From: Albugo candida
Lineage: Eukaryota; Oomycota; Peronosporomycetes; Albuginales
Reading direction: 5' to 3'
DNA length: 64,000 bases
NCBI GenBank assembly: GCA_040437565.1
Contig: JBDOQK010000041.1
Location: forward strand, 62,001-126,000
This document shows, piece after piece, positions 1 through 10,703 of this stretch. The notes under the pieces are model-generated. The model was not told the origin of the DNA and did not search any database. It saw nothing but the letters and a program-made list of their open reading frames with translations. Each line of letters starts with the position of its first letter. Position 1 is the first letter of the stretch. Both the position numbers and the translations under genes were made by a program.

Positions 1-1670
1 TCCTATTAGAGATGCGTATTCGCTTCCACACACCTGAACGCTAGACAAAGCACTTTGTTTGAACGAGTGGAATGGTGATTGTAGTGACTAAGTGAATATA
101 TCGGACGGAGGCTGAGACAAAAAGCGTTCATGCTTATAAGTCGTTGTGCGATCTGCTGTCTGGTCTCATACTGTCCTGCCTGCTTCGTAGGCAAATCAGG
201 AAGTTTATAGCAAAAACATCGGCCGTCATCTGACGCGCTGAGGACAACATTCTGCCTGGGATGGAATCGAACACAATTCACAACACTAGAATGACCAATT
301 AGCACAGCAACGGGTGCACCAGAGCCAAGTTCCCAAATCCGAATGGTCTTGTCATCTGATGAGGACGCTAACAATGTATCAGAGGAATTCACTGCAAGAT
401 CAGTGACGTTCCCATTGTGACCACGAAGAGTATACCGCAAGTACCCAGTTTGCAAACACCATATCTTGATCAATCTATGCAGTACATTGAGCGACTCGAT
501 GCAATTGTGTCAGGGCTTCTTCTTACCTGTCATCAGCGCCCGTGATTGCAAATTTGCCAGCATTATCATACGTCAAGCAATAAGCGGGAATTTGAAGATG
601 GCCATTGACAACTTTAAGTCGGCGAAAACGGCTGTAGAGATGTGGTGAAAGCGCTGAGTCCATATTATTTTGGACCTTTTGCTTGCTTCCTATCTCACGA
701 CGACAGAGACGATGTATCTGGTTATGACCGGATCGCGTATGGCTTCGGAGAAGTCGATTACGATATATAAGTTGTTCAAGTTCTCGAAACTCATTGGCCA
801 GATTCTGCTCAGATTGACGTAGATGCAAAAGCTGCTTCATAGCCCGCACATCAGCTGCCAATTTGGTCGCTGTTGACTCTTTCTGCTCCGCTTGCTGGCC
901 GTTCAGCGCTGTTTGTAGCTCTATAGAAAGGTCTTCAGCCGTAACTGCATTTTTGAACTGCTGCATTCCCTCAAATCGATCCAATAAACGCTGTACCAAA
1001 AGAATGGATCGACGTAACTTTCTGCCTCTAAAGTTCGTCTCTACGAGCTTTTTTGCGACTCTTTTTCGCTCCTGTACGCTAAGCGTACTTCCAGCAGCAG
1101 GTCTAATTGGATTCATCAAAAGAGATCGAGGCTTCATATTGATGTCGCCTTCCTTATCTATGCCAGTATCCTCCTTCCGCGCAAGCGATAATAGCTGCAC
1201 CAAATGTGTCGAAGGTAAATTTTGATGACGCAAATGATAGTCCTCATACGTCGCCCGTACACGATCTCCTTTCCACGTCAATCTATCCTTCAGTAAATGA
1301 TGTTCTTCCAGCTCTTGGATGAGTGCATTGGCAGCTTTTTCACAAGGAGTCTCATGCTTCAAGAAGTTTGCGAGCAGGAAGAGAAGCTCTATTCGGTGAA
1401 AAAGAGTATGAGAAATGTACATAGAGCTCTTGTCTGCTTCAAACTACCTGATCGGTCTACTTGATCCATATATGACTTGCCATCTGCTGTTGCCCGAGCT
1501 AGAGAGAGATCTGTTGTAGCTCCTTGGAAATCTCTAGCTGCGGTGTTGCTACATTGATTGAGAGTGCTTGATAATGAAAGGTTTTCGTCGGTTTCTGCAT
1601 GATCGTCTTGATCCATTCGACAGGAATCAATCTGTTCTTGAGCTGCCTGCGCAACCTCGGAATCATTCAT
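1..1670 (-). CDS. BRWD/PHIP-like WD40-repeat protein, N-terminal part
   Basis: N-terminal part of a WD40 protein that leaves the left edge. The start ATG is at 1668-1670. Two GT..AG introns (1389-1447 and 475-536) join the frames. The protein has an acidic leader, then a conserved N-terminal helical block (ELLFLLANFLKH, LIQELEEHHLL, LTWKGDRVRATYEDY). This block matches the start of bromodomain and WD-repeat proteins BRWD1/PHIP. A linker leads to HLQIPAYCLTYDNAGKF and WD40 repeats (LRGHNGNVTDLAVNSSDT, DDKTIRIWELGSG, LIGHSSVVNCVRFHP). In known family members bromodomains follow and the protein reads chromatin as a CRL4 substrate receptor; that half is outside the window. An in-frame stop at about position 6-8 probably lies in an unresolved intron. 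It is divergent with the CrcB-like gene, 71 bp between starts. The family call is fairly sure; exact orthology is not. Confidence 0.75.
1389..1447 (-). other. Intron 1 of the BRWD-like gene
   Basis: A 59-bp GT..AG intron on the minus strand. Removing it joins MDQVDRS to ELLFLLANFL in frame, which restores the conserved BRWD N-terminal block. Confidence 0.8.
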
Positions 1671-1741
1671 CTTCTTTTGAAAACAAAACGGACATAGACC
1701 GAACTTAAGAAACAGAGACCGAACTTATCGATGCTACCAAA

Positions 1742-3043
1742 ATGTTGCGTCCCGCTCCTCGACGCGGCAATGAGCCCGTCACCTGCAGCGAGCCAGAAGC
1801 TTATATGAACGCTAGTGTGTCAACGAAGGGAGCACAATCCACCGGTGAACTGGATGTTGAGGATAGGAGTATATCAGTAGCGATGCTGGATACACATACT
1901 GATGAATTGACAAAATCTTTGGAGTCAGATTGGATTCATAATCCATCCAGATTTTTATGGCTGTTGTTATTCTCAGCGATCGCGGAATGTGTCACGACAT
2001 GCTATACCCCAGAAATTCGGATATTTTCCATAAACGTCAGTGCAACTGCTTTAAATGTAGTGGGATGCTTTCTCGATGGAATGTTCCACAGTTTGGAAAA
2101 TTCTGCCAGAGAGATGAGTTGCTCCGTCACAAGAGAATTTCGTTCAGCCTATTTGGGGTACGACTTCTATCCTTACACTTTTAAATTTCTCTGATGCGCT
2201 CTAATGGAAAAGAGTACTCACTTCTTATTCTTTCATGGTCGACCATGCAAGGGATCTAAGTGAGAAGACATTCTTCTACGGATATTTCTATATTCTGCTA
2301 TCACTGATAGGAGGCTGTTTGAGTTTTTCATGTGGTCGACTGCTGACTCGAAGCTTTCTCAAACTCCCTATCGCTCCAAAAGCATATAATGCAATTTCTC
2401 CAATTCTGCAGCCCAACTACGTCCCTATCGCAATTGTTTTCATCTGTCTCACCATCCTTCGAGCAACATTTGGACCAGAAGGATTTGTTCGGTATTTTTG
2501 ACAAGATACACGTACTGTGTGACTCAGATGTTGATACCTCACTTCACTATATGTAGCGATCCAAAGGACACACAGTTTATCGGAACTTTCAAGGTTCATG
2601 ATGGTCAGGAATTGATATTAGGAATATTTATGTCATGTAGTGCAATTTTATGGTCTGAGCACATATACGACCGATTACAAGGAACACGCTTTCTTTCAGT
2701 CGATTGGAGCTCTCTTAGCTGCAATGCTTTATCCTGCTTTTTATTGTATGGTACTTATACCGCAAAGATCTATTTCCCAGACCTTATTGAGCACAATCTC
2801 TTGATGCTGAAGTTTGTATCGTCATTCTGTGGCTCTCTCTCGTGTTTATCGGCGTGTATCACTCATATGAGCGTACGTGGCCTTTATCCGATCTCTGAAA
2901 TTGTGAATACTCACCGCGATCGCTTAGCAGGTGTTGTGGATGGACGGAAAGTATTTGACCGCTGTGCAGAATTTTGTGTCACAGACATGCGTAGCCTTTG
3001 CGTTCATCAACCTACTCTTAAGCCCCGATTAGGAAAGTGCTGA
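1742..3043 (+). CDS. CrcB/FEX-like two-domain membrane protein (putative fluoride channel)
   Basis: Three exons, 1742-2157, 2213-2491 and 2557-3043, give 393 aa with consistent phases. Two repeated membrane domains carry degenerate CrcB/FEX signatures. The first is NVVGCFLDGM followed, across intron 1, by GVLTSYSFMVDHARD, which matches the family's GxxTSxSSFMxD segment. The second is NALSCFLLYGTY followed by FCGSLSCLSACITHM. Several hydrophobic segments are evident (RFLWLLLFSAIAEC, YFYILLSLIGGCL, YVPIAIVFICLTIL). Bacterial CrcB is a dual-topology dimer and eukaryotic FEX is a fused pair that exports fluoride at the plasma membrane. This protein has the fused layout. The channel phenylalanines and asparagines are only partly kept, so transport activity is inferred. 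It is convergent with the SR-protein gene, 100 bp between stops. Alternative: another four-helix-repeat membrane protein. Confidence 0.6.
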
Positions 3044-3143
3044 CGTATTGGAAGCGAGAGAACATACAACAGAAATAGATTGAAGCAAATGAGCAATTAT
3101 TTATTCCTTGCACAGGCTTTTTTTTGGACGAAATCTCACCTCT

Positions 3144-4049
3144 TCACGCCTTTTCAGTGCTTGGTTCATCGGAGGCTTGCGTGTTCTCATCTTGCTGCCC
3201 CTCCTGAGCTTCTACTTCGCTTTCATGATGTTTTGGAGTCATATCACTTGATGAAGAAACAGATTTGCTGTGATGTCGATGTCGCTTACGTTTTTTGTCT
3301 TTCTTCCTTTTCTTCACACTCGCACTGCGGCTTGTGCTCTTCTTGCTTCGCTTTCTCTCTCGACTTGGGTGCCTGTTTTTTGAGTCGCTCAAACTTGGGC
3401 TTCTACTGCGACTTCGACTTGCGCTTCGACTTGAGCTTGGACTGCGGCTACGACTAGCACTTATTGATCCATTACTACGACTTTGGCTTCGACTTTGACT
3501 GCGACTGCGACTTCTTCCCGGGCTTTGACTGCGTTTCCCACGCAGCTGTCTCACACGAACATATGCACGATCAAATCGATTGCGGAATTTGGTATCATCT
3601 AATCGCTTGATTGCATATTTCATGTCATCATAATGTTTAAAATCGACGATTCCATCGCCACGTTTATCGATTTTAGCGAATGTGACTTCACCCGCTTTTC
3701 GCATAAAATCTTTCAAATCTTGCCAAGAAACACGCGATGGCAAATTCGTCACTTTGACTGTATTCGACCCGTTATTGCGCGAGCCACGAATATGTTTTTC
3801 TTTCTCGGTGTTTTTAGGATTCGCACGTTCAACGCGCAAGCGCTGGCCTTCATACTTGTAGCCATCTCGTGCTTCGATTGCATCTTCCGCATCACGAGCG
3901 TCTTCAAAGTCAATAAACGCATATGCTGGTGGTCGTAATGGAAGCTTAAGATCAATGTCCTGTATTTTTCCATGTTTGTAAAACAGATCTTCTACTTCGC
4001 GAGTGCGAATGCTCATAGGGAGATTTCCAACATAGATTCGTTTTGACAT
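3144..4049 (-). CDS. SR splicing factor of the SRSF1 (SF2/ASF) type
   Basis: Single-exon gene of 301 aa with ATG at 4047-4049. RRM1 spans about residues 4-75, with RNP2 IYVGNLP and RNP1-like [11 protein letters not shown] short linker leads to a pseudo-RRM at about 95-165 that carries [15 protein letters not shown], the SWQDLKD heptapeptide that defines SRSF1-like proteins. A long Arg-Ser domain follows (about 170-260: [25 protein letters not shown]), then a basic [15 protein letters not shown] run and an acidic tail. Family members bind exonic enhancers, recruit U1 snRNP and U2AF, and shuttle under SR-kinase control. The serine-rich tail would be the phosphorylation target. No intron is apparent, unlike most neighbours. 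Confidence 0.93.
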   Translation of the reverse strand: MSKRIYVGNLPMSIRTREVEDLFYKHGKIQDIDLKLPLRPPAYAFIDFEDARDAEDAIEARDGYKYEGQRLRVERANPKNTEKEKHIRGSRNNGSNTVKVTNLPSRVSWQDLKDFMRKAGEVTFAKIDKRGDGIVDFKHYDDMKYAIKRLDDTKFRNRFDRAYVRVRQLRGKRSQSPGRSRSRSQSRSQSRSNGSISASRSRSPSSSRSASRSRSRSPSLSDSKNRHPSRERKRSKKSTSRSASVKKRKKDKKRKRHRHHSKSVSSSSDMTPKHHESEVEAQEGQQDENTQASDEPSTEKA

Positions 4050-4875
4050 TGTGTAAATTTTGCTGTGAGGCTCTCACCAAAGACTTGACAGATAACGATA
4101 TATAGCTGTTGTATTGTGTTATATCGTATATTTGTATACAAATTGAATGGATGACATGAATCACGTTCGGATTACTGCTGGTCCTTGTTTTCGTTCCGGA
4201 TTGAGTTCATTACAATGGTACATGCAATTGTGATACATCATCGGCATTCTATTCTAAACTATAATGCAACAAACTGATTCTGATAATTCTGCCAAACTGC
4301 TGGTAACAAGCATTCTTATAGCACTGACGGTGAACATTTGACATACGGTATACCCTCCAAAATAGTCGACTTACATGATGTCAGGAGATTTTGCATCGAA
4401 GACTTTACTTCCTACTATTTAGATTGTGTCCTACTAATCAACACTCAAGCCTGAATCGTCAATCAGACTCTACCGACGACGTACAACGATACAGAAAGAA
4501 TCGTCTGAAATGAGCAAAGCATCAGACGTATTAGTAAATCTGGTGTTTAAAGTCTATGCCCACAACGGACTCTCTTTATGGTAAAATATATAGGCGATTC
4601 TTACGAGCAAGTGGAATTGTGTCTCACATCACTCGCTTTGGATAATTGCATCGACGACAGCACAAGTGACGTTAAATTTGAAGGAATGTGTGATGACCAC
4701 AGACTGTCACCCAAACTTCAAAATAGACTCAGTTTCAGTCTTCAGCGCTACTTTACTGATTACAACTATACCGTATACCGTTTGATCACGTCTGCAGATC
4801 TCATTAGTAATTTCATTGAGACCCTCAGATACTTTCATTCGTATTTTGGCTTCTCGTCGATACTTTCTCGTGGAT
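4050..4875. other. Intergenic region between the SR-protein and INTS6 genes
   Basis: Upstream of the SR-protein start and downstream of INTS6. Composition is AT-rich with no coding pattern or RNA gene that I recognise. The open frame 4578-4982 (+) has no family features and runs into the copied INTS6 3' end, so I do not call it a gene. Confidence 0.5.
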
Positions 4876-5022
4876 CATTTGTGCCTAATCGGTTGATTGG
4901 ATGCTATCGATTTTCTTCATCAAAGCAATTTTTTTGTACGCCTTTGTGTATGATATTGCTTGCTGGATATATGCGCGAGTAGAGAACTGGCCACCTTTCA
5001 TGGAGCGTAATGCGTTCAATAT

Positions 5023-5122
5023 NNNNNNNNNNNNNNNNNNNNNNNNNNNNNNNNNNNNNNNNNNNNNNNNNNNNNNNNNNNNNNNNNNNNNNNNNNNNNN
5101 NNNNNNNNNNNNNNNNNNNNNN
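5023..5122. other. Assembly gap with overlapping flanks
   Basis: 100 N. The 147 bp to its left (4876-5022) recur to its right (5123-5269). This copies the 3' end of INTS6 and is probably an unmerged contig overlap. Confidence 0.95.
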
Positions 5123-5150
5123 CATTTGTGCCTAATCGGTTGATTGGATG

Positions 5151-8100
5151 CTATCGATTTTCTTCATCAAAGCAATTTTTTTGTACGCCTTTGTGTATGA
5201 TATTGCTTGCTGGATATATGCGCGAGTAGAGAACTGGCCACCTTTCATGGAGCGTAATGCGTTCAATATAAAGTCTTCTTCCTACATTCAACAGATTTCT
5301 TAGACCTCCAGATGTGATAATTGAGCCGCATTCTACCTGCTGGGATATGCTTCGCGCCCGCAATAATCGAAGGACAGCATTCCATGTTTCCCAATTCTCT
5401 ACCAGAATGTGATAAATTTGCTGGGACAAACTTGGATTGATCAGAGCATGGCTCATTTCGTCGCTTGATGGCGATATACCCAGTGAAAGCGCTATATCGG
5501 TCTTCACATTATCCAGCGCTTTACTTGAATACATCATCGTATTGTCCGCGTCGCGATGTCCAGGTGATGGAGAGCTTTCAAATGTGGAAGGTGTGTAACC
5601 AGGTGACCCGGTTGGGGAGCCTGGTGACATGGAGCGTGATGGGGAGTCCGACTGACGATGCGTTCGCCTTGCATGCATTCTGTTCATATGACTGAATCGT
5701 TTCCGAGTCCGGTGTCGTTTAGAGGGCTGCCCCTTCAACGTTGCTGCTTCATCTGCTGCTTCACCTTGATAAACATTGTTTACTTGTTGTTGCTATAAGA
5801 GTGTGAAGAATGAATGTTCACAGGAAGCAGCTTGCAGTAGAGGAATACCTTTAAAGTATTTTTCTTGTAAGGATTCCCAAGATTGAAGCATAATTGCCTC
5901 CTTCGTAGTCCAGTTGGAGTGTCTTCGTCAATTTCTGGTTCTCCAAGCGGATTTCTTAGAGCTTCTTTGTTGATCAGACGTGATTCGTAGTCACTCATTA
6001 CATCGATCGGCTGTGAATGTTTGTTATCATCCTGGAAAGCCAGAGAGTGAGGAAATCGTTTCATTGAACTGGTATTTGTGCTCGAAAGTTGCGAGCAAAA
6101 TAATTGCGACTGTGACAAGTGAGTCGTTTTGACTTTTGATGCATGCTGATAGTAATGTGTTTTTGCGTGTATAGTTATCAATTCGTCAACAGACTTCATT
6201 CCAATTGTGTCAATCAATGTTCCAGTTCTACTTGAGCTCTGAGCAGCGCCGAGTGACTTAGTAGGGGACCCATCTGCTTTGGAATCATTGTACGAGTCAT
6301 GTTGCACTGGCGTCCTTGCTGAGAGTGCATTAATTTTGTTGTTTTTTTCGTTTTCTAGAATTGACTGCTCTCTTGCACAATTCAAGTAGGCTGAGATCTA
6401 TAAAAGAAGCTCTATTAACCCGAAAGCAAGTGTGGTAAGGCACGTACCTGATAGTTGCGACCGAAATCTTGTACATCAGCTACCATGTCTTGGAGATTAT
6501 ACTTGCTCAGTGCTTTTCTCAAAGCCGTATGATAATAAATCGGGCATCCATTGACGTACGAGGAAAAGTTCTCACGCCATGTTGAAGGCATGCCTTTCCA
6601 TTGGAATTGCCAGGATCCATCCGAAGAAGTGATATTCTGTCCACTTGTTTGATAGACGCGGGCGATGTCAACCAACAACGTGAAGAGCGCCGGATAATTG
6701 TAAGGCAAAAGAACTAAGAAAACGGATGCTGCATTTCCCGAAAATACAGTTCGTATGAATCCAATTGGATCTCCTNNNNNNNNNNNNNNNNNNNNNNNNN
6801 NNNNNNNNNNNNNNNNNNNNNNNNNNNNNNNNNNNNNNNNNNNNNNNNNNNNNNNNNNNNNNNNNNNNNNNNNNNTTTCCATTGGAATTGCCAGGATCCA
6901 TCCGAAGAAGTGATATTCTGTCCACTTGTTTGATAGACGCGGGCGATGTCAACCAACAACGTGAAGAGCGCCGGATAATTGTAAGGCAAAAGAACTAAGA
7001 AAACGGATGCTGCATTTCCCGAAAATACAGTTCGTATGAATCCAATTGGATCTCCTAATGTGTAAACATGAGGTATGCAATGCGAAATCAAAGCGAGCAC
7101 GACGTACCCAGACTATCATCTCCTCGACTGCCTTCCACATACACCATCCAGTGCTGTCCTCGTGGAGGAGAAACATCAATAGGTGACTCGAAAGAATAAC
7201 TATCGGCTGGGAATCGAAGAGTATCGAGCAACATGTGGCTTGTGGCTGCCTCGATTGCAGTTTCGATAGTACGAACATATGTCAGTGTGGGATGTGCATC
7301 ACGCGGTTGTAATGTCGACGTACTGCGGTCAACCCAAAAAGATTCGGGAATGGGCCAATTGTAGTCTTTCCCGTTCGGAATGGGACAAATAACTGTTCGA
7401 GTATAGACACTTGCTTCGTTTTCTACTGGTTCAGTCTTGAGATTTATTACAGCTCCGTTTTTTAGCTTCAGCATAATCTGGTCAACGCTATGGGTACACA
7501 CTCTTGTAAAAGAAATTCTGTTAGCGAATACCTTCAAACCTTTGCTCCACTGCATGCTTTGAAGTCGGGGCGTACAGCGTTCCCCCCGTTGCCTCTGCTA
7601 AGGCCATCAACTGTGTCAGACACGTGGACTGCGATTTCCCGTGTGAATTGGAAGCTGAAAGCTTCAATGCAATAGTGTAAAACCTCTACCGTACACCAGT
7701 ATTGATACGAATTCCGCAAGTATAGAGAAGTCTTACCTGATCCCAGCGATATGGCTCTTTAGTGAGATCCGCAGCGACTGCGTGAGATGATGGAATGAAA
7801 AGCGAATCTTGAGGCAAGCCCTCCGAAGTGGTAAAGCCTTTAGCATCTGTTAGAAGAATACAAACCGAAACATTCGTGTTCCACGGAGTGCGACCGAGTC
7901 CATAATTGTCCCAATTATATTGAAGCCGAACTTGATTCATTAGCTTAAATGCTTGTTTCAGCGCCATTCCCAGGTCGCTGACATCCGTTGCTTGCAGATT
8001 CTTGAGCTCTTGAATGAAAAAGTCTTTGTTTGTCGACTGGTCCCATCCCACACGTACACGGCCTTTATACGAAGCGGCATTATCTAGCTGGGTATTGGCT

Positions 8101-8279
8101 TTTCGATTATCGATCCCGCAAGAGACTAGCATGAAATGATGCTGGTAGCGACGAACAGGATCGCGAAGGCGTTTGAAGAATCTCTCTACAGCTGATTTTG
8201 CGTAATCTAGCAATGTCATCCCATTGCTTGTCGTCTGGTTCATCGACGCACTCGTATCGATCACGAAAGTCACCAGCAT
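5151..8279 (-). CDS. INTS6: Integrator complex subunit 6 (INTS6/DICE1)
   Basis: Six exons: 8279-7737, 7661-7532, 7500-7108, 7054-6448, 5848-6397 read downward, and 5792-5151. After collapsing the duplicated gap flanks at 6776-6875 they give about 860 aa; human INTS6 is 887. The start is MLVTFVIDTSASMNQ, a von Willebrand A domain with a MIDAS DxSxS motif. INTS6 landmarks follow in order: DNYGLGRTPWN, LTKEPYRWDQ, EATGGTLYAPTS, NWPIPESFW, LLPYNYPALFTLL, GCPIYYHTALRKAL, DVQDFGRNYQ, and LCFNLGNPYKKN near the C-terminus. Integrator cleaves nascent snRNA and paused mRNA in the nucleus, and INTS6 helps recruit PP2A. Introns are 7662-7736, 7501-7531, 7055-7107, 6398-6447 and 5793-5848. The 31-bp intron 2 is unusually short; the alternative site 7488-7531 leaves the frame one base off. 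A serine-rich stretch precedes the C-terminal region. Confidence 0.9.
6776..6875. other. Assembly gap inside INTS6 with overlapping flanks
   Basis: 100 N inside exon 4 of INTS6. 6595-6775 and 6876-7056 are the same 181 bp. Collapsing them restores an uninterrupted exon. Confidence 0.95.
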
Positions 8280-8973
8280 GATTATATATGCTTACATTCG
8301 AGCAACATGTATGAGATGATATGGATCGGATCTCTTTCGACTACAAATTAGATGTTCGTTAAAGTGCTACCTCCTGATGTTATTTTCATTGTTCCTGGTC
8401 ACTTAAATTGGCGTCGGGAACTTCGAATCATTGAGAACATGCTGATATTAATGAGGTTACAAAAAGAAATTCTGCTACAAGTAAAAGCTTGTATCTCTTT
8501 GATGTTACGTAATAATGTCCGTTGACGAGCTACATGGTGATTTGAGTGGCGCGACCTATTTACTTTTTCTCGGCATGAATGTTTGTCTTTCACGTTTGCA
8601 TACATCGCTCGCGTTTGATAGCCACACGGAATCACGCAGACGCACTTAACTTCGTTCTAAATAGCTCAATAGAATCGTTACACATATTACGGAGACGCCT
8701 TGATTATAAGTGCGTCATAGTGGTCTGTATAAATTTAGATGCCATCCAATACAATAAGGTATACCATCCAGACTAGAATTTAGATACAAATGATCTCTAC
8801 GTCACTCCCAATCAATGCCGTCACCGGCTTCTTTATTTTCAATTTCAAAGTCTCATATCACATAACGATATCGCGTTCTCAATCACGGTTTCGTGCTATC
8901 TAAACATTATAACAATGGCAATGACCGGTGAAAAGGAAGTAATTTATGATGCGAACCTAAGCATAAATCCGGC
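8280..8973. other. Intergenic region, INTS6/RAD51 shared upstream DNA
   Basis: Lies between the divergent INTS6 and RAD51 starts. Small open frames here show no family features. An ATG at 8912 opens a short frame ending before RAD51 exon 1, so it is not the RAD51 start. Confidence 0.5.
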
Positions 8974-9073
8974 NNNNNNNNNNNNNNNNNNNNNNNNNNN
9001 NNNNNNNNNNNNNNNNNNNNNNNNNNNNNNNNNNNNNNNNNNNNNNNNNNNNNNNNNNNNNNNNNNNNNNNNN
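8974..9073. other. Assembly gap with overlapping flanks
   Basis: 100 N. The 34 bp 8940-8973 recur at 9074-9107. The RAD51 promoter is therefore continuous once the overlap is collapsed. Confidence 0.9.
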
Positions 9074-9118
9074 TAATTTATGATGCGAACCTAAGCATAA
9101 ATCCGGCTATCACGTCCA

Positions 9119-9131
9119 TTTTGGCGCGAAA
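9119..9131. promoter_or_regulatory. E2F/DP-like site upstream of RAD51
   Basis: The bases TTTTGGCGCGAAA form a near-palindromic match to the E2F consensus TTTSSCGC, 42 bp before the RAD51 ATG at 9173. In animals and plants RAD51-type genes are commonly under E2F/DP control at G1/S. Binding here is inferred. Confidence 0.6.
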
Positions 9132-9172
9132 TTTACCCAAGTGCGCATTCATCCTTGCTGGTCACTACGAAA

Positions 9173-10597
9173 ATGCTAAATCAAGCTGAGAGATCGGACG
9201 AAGTTCAAAGCTTTGAAGATGTGCAACGGGAAATGGTATCTCCTATATAAAATGAATTCAATAAGAGCCTTATATCAACGCTACGGTAGGCTGGACCGAG
9301 ACTTATCAACTGCCTGGAACAAGCTGGCATCAACGCCACTGATGTAAATAAATTAAAGGAAGCAGGGATGCATACTGTTGATGCGGTAATCGTGAATGAA
9401 GAGTGCTACCAAAACTCCGTGATACATCTCCATACTTTCCATAGGTTGCAATGGCGACAAAGAAGCAGCTCATAAATATCAAGGGTATCAGTGAAGCCAA
9501 AGCTGACAAGATGATCAAAGCGTCCAGAGAGATGGTGAATATTGGCTTTACCACGGTAGGAGATGCAATTACTGACACCTCAGTCAATTGAATGAAAGAG
9601 GTCCCATCAGTAGGCAGCGGATGTCTTGATGTCCCGTAAAGATCTTATCACCTTATCAACTGGTTCGACCTCTCTTGACGAGTTACTCAAAGGTATTTCA
9701 TCGCTAATAATTTGCATAGTATGTTATCAAAATATCGGGCTGCTCGTCAGGTGGCTTCGAGACTGGTTCTATCACAGAGCTTTTCGGCGAGTTTCGAACA
9801 GGGAAAACACAATTATGCCACCAGCTCTGTGTCACATGTCAGCTACCGGTCGATCGAGGAGGAGGGGAAGGAAAGGCTCTTTTCATAGACACAGAGGGAA
9901 CTTTCCGTCCACAACGTTTGGTGGCCATTGCTGAACGTTACGGATTGGATGGTAAGCTCAGCTCTAAAGTTGTCACTTCGATAGCGCGGGTGTTGACGAG
10001 TTAACTAGGTGATAGCGTTCTAGACAATGTCGCATTTGCACGAGCTTACAATTCAGAACACCAGATGCAGCTGCTGATCCAAGCATCAGCAATGATGGCA
10101 GAATCTCGATATGCTCTAGTCATAGTGGATAGTGCAACAGCTTTGTTTAGAACAGACTTTTCGGGCAGAGGAGAATTGGCAGCACGTCAACAAGAACTCG
10201 CCAAGTAAGCGATTCGGACACCAATTGGTATATCTTATGGCTCCTCTCATCGTTTTGATAGGTTTCTTAGAGCACTTACGAAGATGGCAGACGAATTTGG
10301 TGTTGCGGTTGTAATCACAAATCAGGTCCGTCGTTTCGCAAGTATGAATACTGATCATATCAGTCAATGTGCCTCATTCCTTAGATGACAGCGAATCCTG
10401 ATTCCGGGATGTTTGCTAAAGATCCATTACAACCAATCGGAGGAAATATAATGGCACATGCTTCTTGTACCAGATTACGACTTAGAAAAGCCCGCGGTGA
10501 AAATCGGGTTATGAAAGTTGTAGACTCACCAATCCTTCCGGAAGCCGAAGCTATTTACGCAATAACAGAGCAAGGAATCACGGATGAAGTGAATTGA
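9173..10597 (+). CDS. RAD51: RAD51 recombinase
   Basis: Eight exons: 9173-9235, 9290-9385, 9445-9555, 9614-9692, 9751-9951, 10009-10204, 10262-10325, 10385-10597. They encode 340 aa, against 339 in human RAD51. The start [12 protein letters not shown] is the only ATG that opens this frame. Features in order: helix-hairpin-helix ([34 protein letters not shown]), Walker [32 protein letters not shown], Walker [29 protein letters not shown] and [14 protein letters not shown]51 forms nucleoprotein filaments on single-stranded DNA and drives strand exchange in the nucleus. The L2 loop reads [10 protein letters not shown], closer to DMC1's NQMTADPG than to the usual RAD51 NQVVAQVDG; every other landmark is RAD51-like. 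It is convergent with DDRGK1, 106 bp apart. Confidence 0.95.
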
Positions 10598-10703
10598 ACA
10601 GAATCGATCCGAATACATTTTATTACTTGTATATGCATTGGTAGCACTCTTCAATCTTCATGCAAGCTTAACCACAATACCTCAATGCCAGTAGTACTTT
10701 ACG

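Noticed and set aside
3295-3498. Leucine/arginine-rich plus-strand frames opposite the SR gene
   Set aside because: They are the mirror of the Arg-Ser repeats on the other strand.
4578-4982. Plus-strand open frame of 134 codons
   Set aside because: No conserved features, and its end is antisense to the copied INTS6 3' end.
8912-8973. ATG at 8912 as the RAD51 start
   Set aside because: Its frame ends before exon 1, and the ATG at 9173 gives the expected 340-aa length.
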